A DNA stretch of 64,000 nucleotides, taken from the NCBI RefSeq assembly GCF_014287955.1, contig NZ_JACOPD010000003.1, positions 62,001-126,000 of the forward strand. Reading direction: 5' to 3'. Every line of letters starts with the position of its first letter. Positions within the stretch are counted from its first letter, which is position 1. The translations under genes and the position numbers were made by a program. The notes beneath the pieces were generated by a model, which ran no database searches, was not told the DNA's origin, and saw only the letters and a program-made list of their open reading frames with translations. Shown one piece after another: positions 16,059 to 25,020 of the stretch. The stretch comes from Lachnospira hominis (ex Liu et al. 2021). GTDB lineage: Bacteria > Bacillota > Clostridia > Lachnospirales > Lachnospiraceae.

Positions 16059-17159
16059 TTATTTTTCAAAGGCTGCAATCTTTTTGAGATTGTCAGGAAT
16101 TGCAATATGCTGCGGACAGTTCTTTTCGCAGCGGTGGCAGTTCAGACAGTCGGAAGATTTTCCACGGTTATAAATTATGCGGTTGTGGTACATGTTTGAA
16201 AAATTATTGTTAATTTTATAGTTGTTGTAAAGACCAAAAAGCTGTGGTATAGGTATGTTTTTCGGACAGACTTCCATACAGTAGCCACATGATGTACAAG
16301 GAATTTCAACCGATTTTTCAATTATTTTAATAACTTTTTCAAGAATTTCTTTTTCCTCTTCATTAAGCGGTGTGAGATTATCAAAAACAGAAGTGTTATC
16401 AAGTACCTGTTCCATTGTATTCATGCCGCTTAAAACCATAAAAACATTATCAAGTGAAGCCGCAAACCGGAGAGCATATGATGCAGGTGAAGCATCTGGA
16501 TTGAATTCTCTTAACAAATCAGCAGCTTCTTTTGGAAGATTTGCAAGAGTACCCCCCTTTACAGGCTCCATTACAATAATAGGTTTGCAGTGTCTTACGA
16601 CAGTTTCGTAGCACAGACGAGATTGTATTATTTTGTTATTCCAGTCAAAATAATTAATCTGAAGCTGTACAAAATCGACATCAGGGTGTTCTGTAAGGAT
16701 TCTGTCAAGAGTTTCAGCATCATCGTGAAATGAAAATCCAAGTTTTCTGATTTTTCCTTCTTTTTTCATCTCTTCGGCAAATTCAAATCCACCGAATTCA
16801 GTGGTCTTTGCATATCTGTCTTTTCCCATGTTGTGCATAAGATAATAGTCAAAATATTCGGCACCGGTTCTTTCAAGCTGTCTGTTAAAGTACATAGGAT
16901 ATTCATCACCGGATTTTACAAGAATGGTAGGCATCTTGTCTGCAAGTATGTAATCTTTGCGGTCATACCTTTCGGTCAGGGCTTTTTTAATTGCCCCTTC
17001 AGATTTTTCATCATGATAAGGATATGCTGTATCAAAATAATTAAATCCTTTTTCAATAAATTTATCTGCAAGCTGATTAAAATAATTCTGGTCAATGCTT
17101 GTCTTATCCTCTGGATTAATAAGAGGGAGTCTCATGGTTCCGAAACCTAATTTTTTCAT
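16059..17159 (-). CDS. Aldo/keto reductase with C-terminal 2[4Fe-4S] ferredoxin domain
   Basis: This is a 366-residue NAD(P)H-type oxidoreductase of unknown substrate. The ATG at 17159 (ribosome site GGAG) is chosen because MKKLGFGTMRLPL is the family's usual start; further upstream the frame runs through a structured intergenic element. The catalytic tetrad is visible as NYFDTAYPYH (Asp, Tyr), ADKMP (Lys) and LMHNM (His). The C terminus adds two iron-sulfur motifs, CTSCGYCMEVCP and CLNCHRCEKNCP, as in the YghZ/ferredoxin-fused subgroup of anaerobes, so it probably exchanges electrons with ferredoxin-like partners. It stands alone and convergent with purF. Confidence 0.9.
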   Translation of the reverse strand: MKKLGFGTMRLPLINPEDKTSIDQNYFNQLADKFIEKGFNYFDTAYPYHDEKSEGAIKKALTERYDRKDYILADKMPTILVKSGDEYPMYFNRQLERTGAEYFDYYLMHNMGKDRYAKTTEFGGFEFAEEMKKEGKIRKLGFSFHDDAETLDRILTEHPDVDFVQLQINYFDWNNKIIQSRLCYETVVRHCKPIIVMEPVKGGTLANLPKEAADLLREFNPDASPASYALRFAASLDNVFMVLSGMNTMEQVLDNTSVFDNLTPLNEEEKEILEKVIKIIEKSVEIPCTSCGYCMEVCPKNIPIPQLFGLYNNYKINNNFSNMYHNRIIYNRGKSSDCLNCHRCEKNCPQHIAIPDNLKKIAAFEK

Positions 17160-17199
17160 AAATACTCCATTCTGCCACAATAGATATTTTTTGTGGCAT

Positions 17200-17345
17200 A
17201 TTATATACGTGTGTAACGAGCCAAAGTCCGTGCTTGCACGAGACCTTGGCGACTGCCGCGATAACTTGAGAAACTCGCGGAGCGTGTTTCTCATAGTTAT
17301 GTGGATATATGTATCTGCGGGCAGATTGCATACGTTATTATATAA
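17200..17345. repeat. Multi-hairpin intergenic element
   Basis: The region 17160-17477 has no gene, but 17200-17345 is strongly palindromic. CCAAAGTC...GACCTTGG with a GTGC/GCAC core spans 17221-17249. A second 40-base hairpin, ATAACTTGAGAAAC paired with GTTTCTCATAGTTAT, spans 17261-17300. TATACGT near 17203 and ATACGTTATTATAT near 17330 could close the whole unit. Base composition is GC-richer than the flanks. It could be a structured RNA or a small repetitive element. Confidence 0.5.
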
Positions 17346-17477
17346 AATTATATATGATAAAGAACGGAATTTAAAGTTAAACAGTGAATTAATTTATTAA
17401 AATTAAAGAAAAAACAGGAAAAAAACGGGAAGATTTGCTATAATAATGAAAAATTGAATGTGACCGGAGTGCAGAAA

Positions 17478-18341
17478 ATGATAATTTTGGCAATGGCAAT
17501 TTACTGCGAGGCAAAACCGCTGATTGAGAAATACAGATTAAAAAAAGATGAGTCATATATGCCGTTTACAGTATTTGCAAATGAAGAAAAAGAAATATTG
17601 TTAATTATTACAGGGACAGGTAATGCTGCTGCTGCGTCATCGGTAGCGGGTGTATGTGCAAAGCTTGATTTGAAAGCAGACAAAAATTTTCTTGTAAATA
17701 TCGGAACTTGTGCATCAGCATCAGCATCGGCTTCGGATGAAATATACATATGCAGCAAAATTACGGATGAATCATCAAAACGTACATTTTATCCTGATAT
17801 GATATATAAAAATCCTTTTAAAGAAGCGGAAATTATAACATCTGCCGTTCTTTTTGGGAATAAAAACGACAAAAATCCGCAGAATACATCAGATACAGTA
17901 TTATACGATATGGAAGCAGCATTTGTATGGCAGGCAGGTGCGTACTTTTTTGCACCGCACGAGATGAGTTTTGTAAAAATTCTCTCTGATAATGGTGATA
18001 CAGAGGGGATAACGCCGGATTATATAACTGCACTTGTGGAAAATCATATTAATATTATTGGTGAATATATAAACAGGCTTCGTGATATTCTGGATGATAT
18101 TTCATGTGCCGGTGATGAAAAGGCAGCAAAGGAAAAGCAGCTTGCAGACAAGCTTTGCCGGGATTTGTGCTGTTCAAAAACGATGGAATATGAATTAAGG
18201 CAGTATATAAGATATTGCTTTATTGAAAATATAGATATTAATGGTGTTGTGTGTAAGATGTATGAAGAAAATATGATGCCGTGTAATGATAAGAGAGAAG
18301 GAAAAAAGAGATTTGAACAACTTAAAAGCAGATTATTATAA
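17478..18341 (+). CDS. Nucleoside phosphorylase/hydrolase-like protein (MTA/SAH nucleosidase fold)
   Basis: The 287-residue protein starts at ATG 17478 (CGGAG nine bases upstream). The N-terminal two thirds fit the PNP/UDP phosphorylase fold: a MIILAMAIYCEAKPLI first strand, IITGTGNAAAASSVAGV for the ribose/phosphate loop, LVNIGTCAS, YDMEAAFVWQAGAY (the ribose-binding DMEA motif) and KILSDNGD. The last 90 residues are a helical tail. It overlaps the spore photoproduct lyase gene by 56 bases or fewer, so the two are likely co-translated. In this setting it may process a nucleoside or an S-adenosylmethionine by-product; the substrate is not shown. Confidence 0.75.
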   Translation: MIILAMAIYCEAKPLIEKYRLKKDESYMPFTVFANEEKEILLIITGTGNAAAASSVAGVCAKLDLKADKNFLVNIGTCASASASASDEIYICSKITDESSKRTFYPDMIYKNPFKEAEIITSAVLFGNKNDKNPQNTSDTVLYDMEAAFVWQAGAYFFAPHEMSFVKILSDNGDTEGITPDYITALVENHINIIGEYINRLRDILDDISCAGDEKAAKEKQLADKLCRDLCCSKTMEYELRQYIRYCFIENIDINGVVCKMYEENMMPCNDKREGKKRFEQLKSRLL

Positions 18342-19341
18342 CAGTTTTTTTTCGCATATATATGTTGAAAAATCGGTTGCGGATATGCCCGATACAGTAA
18401 GAATCCTGAATAAATTTCCACAGTCACACATTATATATATCGACCACTACAAAGATGTGTTCTGCAGAAGCCGGCAGTCATCGGTTTTGCAGCATAGGAC
18501 ACAGAATCTTATAATTGCAAAAAAAGAAAATAATCTTGTATATGCTGGTGCACCTGTATGCCAGAGCTTTGGAAATGAACATTTTTATTATACATCATGT
18601 ATGATGAATTGTGTGTTTGACTGTGAGTATTGTTATCTTAAAGGCATGTATCCATCAGGAAATGTCGTACTGTTTGTTAATTTAGACGACATTTTTGATG
18701 AAGTGTATAAATTGCTGCAAAAACATCCTGTATATCTTTGCGTTTCATATGATACAGATTTGCTTGCAGTAGAAAATATTTTCGGATATACAAAAAAATG
18801 GGTGGATTTTGCAGAAAGACATACTGATTTAAAAATTGAGATAAGAACAAAAAGTTCATGTGAAAAATTTTTAAAAGAAATTGCTCCATCAGACAATATT
18901 ATATTTGCATTTACGATGTCACCTGATGAAATTATTTCCAAATTCGAGCACAAAACAGCCTCTCTTGATTCAAGAATCAGCTGTATTGAACTTGCATTGG
19001 ATAAGGGGTTAAAAACGCGGATTGCATTTGACCCAATGATATATTGTAAAAACTGGAAAAGTGTTTATACAGATATGTTTGACAAAATAACAGGCAGAAT
19101 TGACTTAAATAAACTTCTTGATATAAGTGTCGGAACATTTAGAATTTCTGCGGAGTACATGAAAAATATGCGTAAAGAAGAACCATTTAGTGCAGCTGTT
19201 CAGTTCCCATATAAAAATGATAATGGATATTATCATTATCCGGATGAAATTATGAGAGATATGGAAGATTATATGGTATCGCTGGTAAGCAGATACGTTG
19301 AAAAAGATAAAATATTTTTATGGGAGCGGCAGGAAAAATAA
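18286..19341 (+). CDS. splB: Spore photoproduct lyase (radical SAM)
   Basis: This enzyme repairs the spore-specific thymine dimer using S-adenosylmethionine. The radical SAM cluster motif is C-VFD-C-EY-C (CVFDCEYCYLKG), preceded by YTSCMMN. The N-terminal HIYVEKSVADMPDT segment and the later EIRTKS and RIAFDPMIY segments match SPL. With ATG 18286 it has 351 residues; TTG 18313 would give 342, the length of the Bacillus protein, and reduce the overlap with the upstream gene. It suggests that the organism, or a recent ancestor, forms spores. The SDR gene follows 34 bases later. Confidence 0.88.
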   Translation: MIREKEKRDLNNLKADYYNSFFSHIYVEKSVADMPDTVRILNKFPQSHIIYIDHYKDVFCRSRQSSVLQHRTQNLIIAKKENNLVYAGAPVCQSFGNEHFYYTSCMMNCVFDCEYCYLKGMYPSGNVVLFVNLDDIFDEVYKLLQKHPVYLCVSYDTDLLAVENIFGYTKKWVDFAERHTDLKIEIRTKSSCEKFLKEIAPSDNIIFAFTMSPDEIISKFEHKTASLDSRISCIELALDKGLKTRIAFDPMIYCKNWKSVYTDMFDKITGRIDLNKLLDISVGTFRISAEYMKNMRKEEPFSAAVQFPYKNDNGYYHYPDEIMRDMEDYMVSLVSRYVEKDKIFLWERQEK

Positions 19342-19375
19342 TAAAATTATAGATTGTGACTGGAGAAACAAAAAT

Positions 19376-20068
19376 ATGAAAAAAGCGGCGGTTGTAACTG
19401 GAGCATCATCAGGAATTGGTCTTGCGATAAGCAGAATGCTTGTAAAAAACGGATATGAAGTTTTTGGAATTGCGAGAGATTTTTCAAAAGTACATAAAGA
19501 AGAACAATTTAACATGATAGAATGTGATATAACAGATACAGAAAAAATAACGCAGATTTTAAAAAAAATCATGTCAGAGAATGAATTGTATATTCTTATA
19601 AATAATGCCGGTGTCGGTTATTATGGTTTACATGAAGAACTTAATGCGGCAAAGATAAAGGAAATTGTAAGAACTAATTTTGAAGCACCGATGATTCTTT
19701 CGCAGCTTGTGCTGCGTCAGTTAAAGAAAAGTAAAGGATTTATAATTAATATTTCATCAGTTACAGCATTACAGTCAAGTCCGCATGGATGTGCGTATGG
19801 TGCGTCAAAGGCGGGGCTTACGGCATTTTCGAGAAGTCTGTTTGATGAGGCAAGAAAATATGGAGTGAAAGTCGTGTCAGTTCATCCTGATATGACAAGC
19901 ACTGATTTATACAGGAATGCGGATTTTAAAGAAGATGAGGATATGGCGGCACATCTTGAGCCACAAGAGGTTGCACAGACGGTTGAATATATAATAAATA
20001 TCAGGGACGGTGCGGTGATACAGGAAATTACCATTAAGCCGCAGTTTCACAGAATTAGAAGAAAATAA
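19376..20068 (+). CDS. Short-chain dehydrogenase/reductase
   Basis: This is a 230-residue Rossmann-fold oxidoreductase. The ATG at 19376 follows TGGAGAAACAAAAAT and begins KKAAVVTGASSGIGLAI, with the nucleotide-binding TGASSGIG. NNAGVGYYG stabilises the fold, and the catalytic residues are Ser in NISSVTAL and the Tyr/Lys pair in YGASKAG. Reading from the longer frame at 19298 would translate the end of splB. It is 11 bases upstream of a Gfo/Idh oxidoreductase, so they may act together. Substrate unknown. Confidence 0.88.
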   Translation: MKKAAVVTGASSGIGLAISRMLVKNGYEVFGIARDFSKVHKEEQFNMIECDITDTEKITQILKKIMSENELYILINNAGVGYYGLHEELNAAKIKEIVRTNFEAPMILSQLVLRQLKKSKGFIINISSVTALQSSPHGCAYGASKAGLTAFSRSLFDEARKYGVKVVSVHPDMTSTDLYRNADFKEDEDMAAHLEPQEVAQTVEYIINIRDGAVIQEITIKPQFHRIRRK

Positions 20069-20079
20069 GGAGGTATAAT

Positions 20080-21144
20080 ATGATAAGATTTGGTGTGCTA
20101 GGTTCAGGTTACAGAGCTTCTTTGTATTTCAGAATAGCAAAAGCACTTCCTGAACAGTTTGAAATATGTATGGTTCTTTGTCATAGTGAGGAATCAGCAT
20201 GCAGAGTAAAAGAAAAATTCGATTTTCCTGTGACATGTAAAGATGAAGATATGATAAATTCAAAGCCTGATTTTGTTGTATCAGCTGTTACGAAAACACT
20301 TATGTGTGATACGGTTGAAAAATGGCTGAATATCGGAATTCCGGTTCTTTCAGAGACCCCGGTTTCGCTCGATAACGGCAGACTTTTTCAGGTATGGGAA
20401 AATATAAAAAACAACAATTATACGTGTAATAAGCTGCAGGTTGCTGAACAGTATGCATTTTATCCGACATATGATGCAAGAATACAGATAGTAAAATCCG
20501 GTCTTATAGGTGAATCTGTTTCAATGACTATATCATGTATGCATGATTATCATGCAGTCAGCATAATACGTGAGTTTCTTGATACAGGAATAAATGATGT
20601 AAATGTTATAGGAAAAGCATATCAGATGAAAGTCACTGATACAAAAACACGTTACGAAACTCTTACAAAAGGTGATGTTGTAAGTAAAGAAGAAAAGCAC
20701 CTTATTATGGAATATGACAACGAAAAGACAGCATTTTATGATTTTATGTCAGACCAGTACAGAAGTGATATAAGAAACAGATTTATAAATGTTCGTGGAA
20801 CAAGAGGCGAGATAACAGATAATATGGTATATTTCCTGAAAGATAATAATGTTGCTGCATCAGAAAAAATGGATGTTTATAAAGATGAGGAAACAGGAGA
20901 AATATTGGCAGTAAGTTTCCGGGGAAGAAAATTGTACATTCCGCCTTTTGGTATATGTGGACTTGGTGAAGATGAAACAGCGGCTGCGAGAGTGCTGGCT
21001 GGAATGAAAAAATATGTTGACGGAGGAGAAGAAGTTTATCCTTTAAGATATGCTCTTGAAGATGCATATACGGCAAATCTTATGACTACTGCGGCCGGAA
21101 ATTCATGGCAGCCACAGAAATCACAAAACAGACCATGGAAATAA
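20080..21144 (+). CDS. Gfo/Idh/MocA-family oxidoreductase
   Basis: This 354-residue protein is an NAD(P)-dependent sugar- or inositol-type oxidoreductase. It starts with a Rossmann nucleotide site, IRFGVLGSGYRASLYF, after an AAGGAGG ribosome site. VVSAVTKTL and VLSETPVSL occupy the place of the family's EKP loop, with Thr-Pro instead of Lys-Pro, so the usual catalytic lysine appears to be missing. The C-terminal part is the mixed alpha/beta substrate domain. It closes an operon with the SDR gene and ends at a terminator. Function is not certain; the altered EKP motif may mean a non-enzymatic or divergent role. Confidence 0.8.
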   Translation: MIRFGVLGSGYRASLYFRIAKALPEQFEICMVLCHSEESACRVKEKFDFPVTCKDEDMINSKPDFVVSAVTKTLMCDTVEKWLNIGIPVLSETPVSLDNGRLFQVWENIKNNNYTCNKLQVAEQYAFYPTYDARIQIVKSGLIGESVSMTISCMHDYHAVSIIREFLDTGINDVNVIGKAYQMKVTDTKTRYETLTKGDVVSKEEKHLIMEYDNEKTAFYDFMSDQYRSDIRNRFINVRGTRGEITDNMVYFLKDNNVAASEKMDVYKDEETGEILAVSFRGRKLYIPPFGICGLGEDETAAARVLAGMKKYVDGGEEVYPLRYALEDAYTANLMTTAAGNSWQPQKSQNRPWK

Positions 21145-21156
21145 GAAAAACAAAAA

Positions 21157-21207
21157 AGCAGCGGGAACTTAACACTTGGAAATGTGTCAGGATTCCGCTG
21201 CTTTTGT
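21157..21207. terminator. Bidirectional terminator
   Basis: AGCAGCGGGAA and TTCCGCTGCT form a stem flanked by A and T runs, between the Gfo/Idh gene and the convergent symporter gene. Confidence 0.8.
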
Positions 21208-21231
21208 ATTATTTTTTAGAATAATACAGAT

Positions 21232-22602
21232 TTAAAAAAATCTGGCTTTTAATCCGATTATGAATTTGAAAATAATAAGAAGAGGAAGTACATATGTAAG
21301 ATATATTTTTAATTTACTGCTTAACTTAATGCCTTTTCCTGTATTGGCTTCTTTGATAAAGTTATCCCAGCCCCATCCATTTTTGCATACACAGAATAAA
21401 AGATAGATGAGTGAACCTATAGGGAGTATTAAATCACTTACAAGGAAGTCTTCAAGATCAAGGATTGTTGAGCCGGCACCGAGAGGATTAACTCCTGATA
21501 AAATATTGAAGCCCAACGCACATGGAAGTGAAAGTATTATCATAATTATAATATTAATGTAACATGATTTTTTACGTGAAACACCTGTCATATCCATGAA
21601 ACATGCAATAATACCTTCAAATACGGCAATTACGGTTGAAAATGCTGCAAATGACATAAAGAGGAAGAAAAGACTTCCCCAAAGCTGTCCACCTGCCATA
21701 TTGCTGAAAATATTAGGCAGTGTCACAAATATAAGACTTGGACCGCTGTCAGCATTAACACCGAATGCAGAGCATGCTGGGAAAATTATGAGACCGGCAA
21801 ATATAGCAACAAATGTATCAAGTATACAAACTCTTATTGATTCACCAAAGAGTGATTGCTCTTTTCCAATATAGCTTCCAAAGATTGACATTGCACCAAT
21901 TCCGAGACTTAATGTAAAAAATGCCTGATTCATTGCAGCAACAATAACATTAAACAGCCCGATTTCGGCAACCTTGTTAAAATCAGGAACAAGATAAAAC
22001 TTAAGTCCTTCAATACCACCTTTGAGAAGCATGCTGTGAATTGCAAGTAATATAATAAGTGCAAGAAGTGCAAGCATCATTACCTTTGTAATTTTTTCAA
22101 CACCATTCTGTACACCAAGTGAGCATACAAGAAATCCAGTAACAACTGTAATTATCATAAATCCGACAAGGATATATGGGTTTGCTGTCATATTTGTAAA
22201 AGTTGTGCTTACTGTTTCAACTGATGCATTATTAAAATGACCTGTGAGACTTTTATAAAAATAGTAAAGCATCCAGCCTGTTACGGTCGTATAAAACATC
22301 ATCAGAAGATAATTGCCGACAATGGCAAGATAACCATGATAGTGCCATTTTGTACCCGGCTTTTCGAGCACTTTACAGTCAAGAAAAGGGCTTTTGCGGC
22401 TGGCACGGCCGATAGCAAATTCCATAGTCATAATGGGAGCACCCATAAGAATAAGGAATATAAGATAGATAACAACAAAAGCTCCGCCACCGTATTGTCC
22501 TGTTATATATGGAAATTTCCATACATTACCGATGCCGATTGCACAACCGGCAGATAACAGAATAAAACCGAGGCGGGAGCCAAGGGATTCTCTTTGTTCC
22601 AT
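21232..22602 (-). CDS. Sodium-dependent amino acid symporter, NSS (SNF) family
   Basis: This 456-residue membrane protein takes up an amino acid or related amine with sodium. The N terminus GFILLSAGCAIGIGNVWKFPYI is the NSS helix 1 signature with its unwound glycine segment, given here as AGCAIGIGNVWKFP. About eleven to twelve hydrophobic helices follow, typical of bacterial members, which have an odd number more often than the animal ones. Ribosome site AGGAG lies before the ATG. It is monocistronic with its own terminator. The substrate cannot be told; tryptophan, tyrosine, alanine or leucine are all known in the family. Confidence 0.92.
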   Translation of the reverse strand: MEQRESLGSRLGFILLSAGCAIGIGNVWKFPYITGQYGGGAFVVIYLIFLILMGAPIMTMEFAIGRASRKSPFLDCKVLEKPGTKWHYHGYLAIVGNYLLMMFYTTVTGWMLYYFYKSLTGHFNNASVETVSTTFTNMTANPYILVGFMIITVVTGFLVCSLGVQNGVEKITKVMMLALLALIILLAIHSMLLKGGIEGLKFYLVPDFNKVAEIGLFNVIVAAMNQAFFTLSLGIGAMSIFGSYIGKEQSLFGESIRVCILDTFVAIFAGLIIFPACSAFGVNADSGPSLIFVTLPNIFSNMAGGQLWGSLFFLFMSFAAFSTVIAVFEGIIACFMDMTGVSRKKSCYINIIIMIILSLPCALGFNILSGVNPLGAGSTILDLEDFLVSDLILPIGSLIYLLFCVCKNGWGWDNFIKEANTGKGIKLSSKLKIYLTYVLPLLIIFKFIIGLKARFF

Positions 22603-22726
22603 TATAAAACTCCTTTAAAAATTGATATTTAAAATATATCCTTTTTTTGGATTTCATGCAAGAGTAATGCGTTAAATTATTACATTTTAGAAGAATGACT
22701 AAATAAAAAATAAAAAAATATGCAAA

Positions 22727-22754
22727 TTGACATATGCCTGACATATGATATACT
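22727..22754 (+). promoter_or_regulatory. Promoter with tandem TGACATATG repeats
   Basis: TTGACA (22727-22732), 16 bases and TATACT (22749-22754) form a likely promoter for the gene at 22799. TGACATATG occurs twice (22728-22736 and 22739-22747) with an 11-base period, inside the promoter, as an operator might. The rest of 22603-22726 shows nothing. Confidence 0.45.
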
Positions 22755-22798
22755 ATAATAGTTACTGAAGGTATTAGTTTTTTTGGAGGTGGATTTTT

Positions 22799-23176
22799 AT
22801 GACCGATTACAAGAAACCTGTAGTTGTAGGTTGTGACGATGTTGCTGAAGGGGTTTATGCAGCGAGTGGTTGTTATACAGTCACAACTAATATACATCAG
22901 AGACCGGAGTTTGGCAGGGGCGATTACAGAATTCAGGTTAATGCAAGACATGATACAAGTCATACATGCAGCCAGCAGCTTTTAACGCTTGGATTTAACC
23001 AGTCTGTAGAATACAGTAGTTCTAATGGTACGCCTGTACTTACATCGGGTCCGGAGATTAAGATTGCATTTTCATATTGGAATAATCCAAAGGATAACAT
23101 CGGAATGGGGGATGTTATTGTAACATCAGAGGCAGGATTATCTGTAACATATGCTTATATGACAGATAATGCGTAA
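22799..23176 (+). CDS. Small leader-like protein, putative cargo of the adjacent exporter cluster
   Basis: This 125-residue protein has no enzyme motif and no ordinary signal peptide. The first 24 residues (DYKKPVVVGCDDVAEGVYAASG) resemble a peptide leader: an acidic segment, then a small-residue stretch ending Ala-Ala-Ser-Gly. The rest is polar and strand-rich, with three Cys in the first half and repeated GxGD-like turns (GRGDYRIQV, GMGDVIVTS). It starts after GGAGGTGG. The divergent genes at 23254-26215 encode a peptide-type ABC exporter and a PqqD-domain protein, so a modified or exported polypeptide is a reasonable hypothesis, not established. I have the impression that similar proteins occur in other Lachnospiraceae but cannot verify it. 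Confidence 0.55.
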   Translation: MTDYKKPVVVGCDDVAEGVYAASGCYTVTTNIHQRPEFGRGDYRIQVNARHDTSHTCSQQLLTLGFNQSVEYSSSNGTPVLTSGPEIKIAFSYWNNPKDNIGMGDVIVTSEAGLSVTYAYMTDNA

Positions 23177-23194
23177 TTAATTAAGATAACATAA

Positions 23195-23236
23195 TAAAAA
23201 CCGCATCATCGGTTTTGCCGGTGATGCGGTTTTTTG
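23195..23236. terminator. Bidirectional terminator
   Basis: AAAAACCGCATCA and TGATGCGGTTTTTT flank an inner CGG/CCG turn between convergent genes. Confidence 0.85.
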
Positions 23237-23253
23237 TGATTCTCATAACACAT

Positions 23254-25020
23254 TTAAAAATTTCTTGTGATTTCCTCAATCTCATCATCATTAAGAAGAG
23301 TACATTGCATGTCATGGATTGAATATACACGGTCACACATGGTAAGAACAGTAGGACGATGAGTTGTTACAATACATGTACGAGGGTAATCATCTTTCAT
23401 AATATTTTTAAGAACATTTCTTTCTGTTGTAACATCGAGTGCGGAAGTGGCCTCATCAAGCAGGAGAATAGGCGATTTCCTAAGGATTGCACGGGCAATT
23501 GAGAGCCGCTGTGCCTGACCTTCGGAAAATCCGCCGCCGCGTTCTTTTATTTCACTGTTGATTGTGTCAGGAAGTTCCGAAACGAATTCCCATGCACATG
23601 AAAGCTTTAAAGCTTCAATTATTTCAGCATCTGCTGCATCCGGCTTTACACTTCTCATATTGTCAGCAATTGTGCCGGAAAACATAGTATTTCCCTGTGG
23701 AACATATGAAAATAATGCTCTTGCGGCAGGCGAAAGTGTAAGACTGTTATTGTAATTCTCCCCGCTTTTTAGCAGGCACGTTCCTTCGTATGGATGAAGA
23801 AGAGAGAGAAGAATGCGGAGCATAGTGGTTTTTCCCTCACCGGAAGGACCGACAAGTGCCACAATTTCATGTGGAGCAGCCTCAAAAGAGACATTTTTAA
23901 AAACTTCTGTACCTGAGTTGTATTTATAGGACATATTGCTGATTTCAAGGCGTATGCCATATTTTTTTCCCATATCGGAAAGCTGTGTAACTTCTTCGGT
24001 CTGCGAGTAATCGTCGCGTGGCATGTTAAGAATGTCCATGAGACGGCCTGCAGAGGTAGTAAGATTGATTGCTGTAGGAACAAGTGAGATAAGTGAGTTT
24101 AAAGTTCCTGTAAGCTGACCTGAAAGTGAGAGGAAAAGCGTCATAGTACCATAACTTATAGCACCGCTCCATACACGGTAAATTCCCCAGCCGTAACAGC
24201 TGTAAGATACTGCCATTCCCACAATAGCCATAATAAATGATGTCACAGCTGACATGCGGTTGAATTCAAGTCTCATTTTCAGGTATTTAGTTTGTAAATC
24301 TTTTAATCTTTCACAATACAATTTTATAAGGTCAAAAGCCTTGATTGTCTGTATGTTAGAGAGTGACTCCTGGTTGAAGCCAGACATTTCGGCATTCAGA
24401 GCGGCACTTCTTTTATTATTATTGACCATGCGGTTCATGAGTTTTCTTGACATAAGTACACTTACAGGCATGCCGATTAATGCAAATATGGCAAATGTTG
24501 CATCATGGTAAATAACAATGCCCAGAGCCATAATAAATTTGAAAAGATAAATTATAAGATTCGGGATAAAGCTCAATATTCCGTTGGAAATATTGGATGC
24601 ATCCGAACTCCATCTGACAAGCAGGTCACCTGTGTGATAATGTGTTATTGCCTCCCAGTCAGTCGATAACATTTTCTCGTAGATATCGGCTTTTATTTCA
24701 TTGTCAACACGTATGCTTATCTTTGATGAAAGGTATGAAGTAAACTGTGATATTGCCTGACTTCCAATTGTAAAACCAATCATCATGCAGAAGGTTTTCA
24801 AGAGTTCACCTGTCTGGTGGCCGGTTATAATATCTACTAAATCTTTGGAAATAATACTTGATAACAGTCCGATAGCAGTTCCGGTAAGCCCCGAAAGTGT
24901 ATAAAAAATCATAGATTTCCAGTAATGTCGTGCATATCCGTAAATCCATACAGTCTGTCGGAGCATGTCTTTTAACATGCCTTCTTTAATTCGCCTTATA
25001 ATATGTTTAATGATATTCAT
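23254..25020 (-). CDS. ABC exporter, fused membrane and ATPase domains (peptide type)
   Basis: This 588-residue half transporter has six membrane helices (about residues 35-320) and a C-terminal ATPase. ATPase motifs are Walker A GPSGEGKTT, signature FSEGQAQRLSIARAIL (a variant of LSGGQ), Walker B ILLLDEATSALD and the H-loop TTHRPT. There is no N-terminal C39 peptidase domain, so any leader would have to be removed elsewhere. Its start overlaps the PqqD/HprK-like gene by 14 bases, which shows translational coupling. It is likely to work as a homodimer exporting the product of this cluster, possibly the 125-residue protein opposite. Confidence 0.85.
   Translation of the reverse strand: MNIIKHIIRRIKEGMLKDMLRQTVWIYGYARHYWKSMIFYTLSGLTGTAIGLLSSIISKDLVDIITGHQTGELLKTFCMMIGFTIGSQAISQFTSYLSSKISIRVDNEIKADIYEKMLSTDWEAITHYHTGDLLVRWSSDASNISNGILSFIPNLIIYLFKFIMALGIVIYHDATFAIFALIGMPVSVLMSRKLMNRMVNNNKRSAALNAEMSGFNQESLSNIQTIKAFDLIKLYCERLKDLQTKYLKMRLEFNRMSAVTSFIMAIVGMAVSYSCYGWGIYRVWSGAISYGTMTLFLSLSGQLTGTLNSLISLVPTAINLTTSAGRLMDILNMPRDDYSQTEEVTQLSDMGKKYGIRLEISNMSYKYNSGTEVFKNVSFEAAPHEIVALVGPSGEGKTTMLRILLSLLHPYEGTCLLKSGENYNNSLTLSPAARALFSYVPQGNTMFSGTIADNMRSVKPDAADAEIIEALKLSCAWEFVSELPDTINSEIKERGGGFSEGQAQRLSIARAILRKSPILLLDEATSALDVTTERNVLKNIMKDDYPRTCIVTTHRPTVLTMCDRVYSIHDMQCTLLNDDEIEEITRNF

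Noticed and set aside
17160..17294. N-terminal extension of the aldo/keto reductase
   Set aside because: It reads through the palindromic element; the conserved start at 17159 has its own ribosome site.
22526..22963. Minus-strand frame across the promoter of the 125-residue protein
   Set aside because: It overlaps the start of the symporter gene and the clear plus-strand gene, with low-quality composition and no ribosome site.
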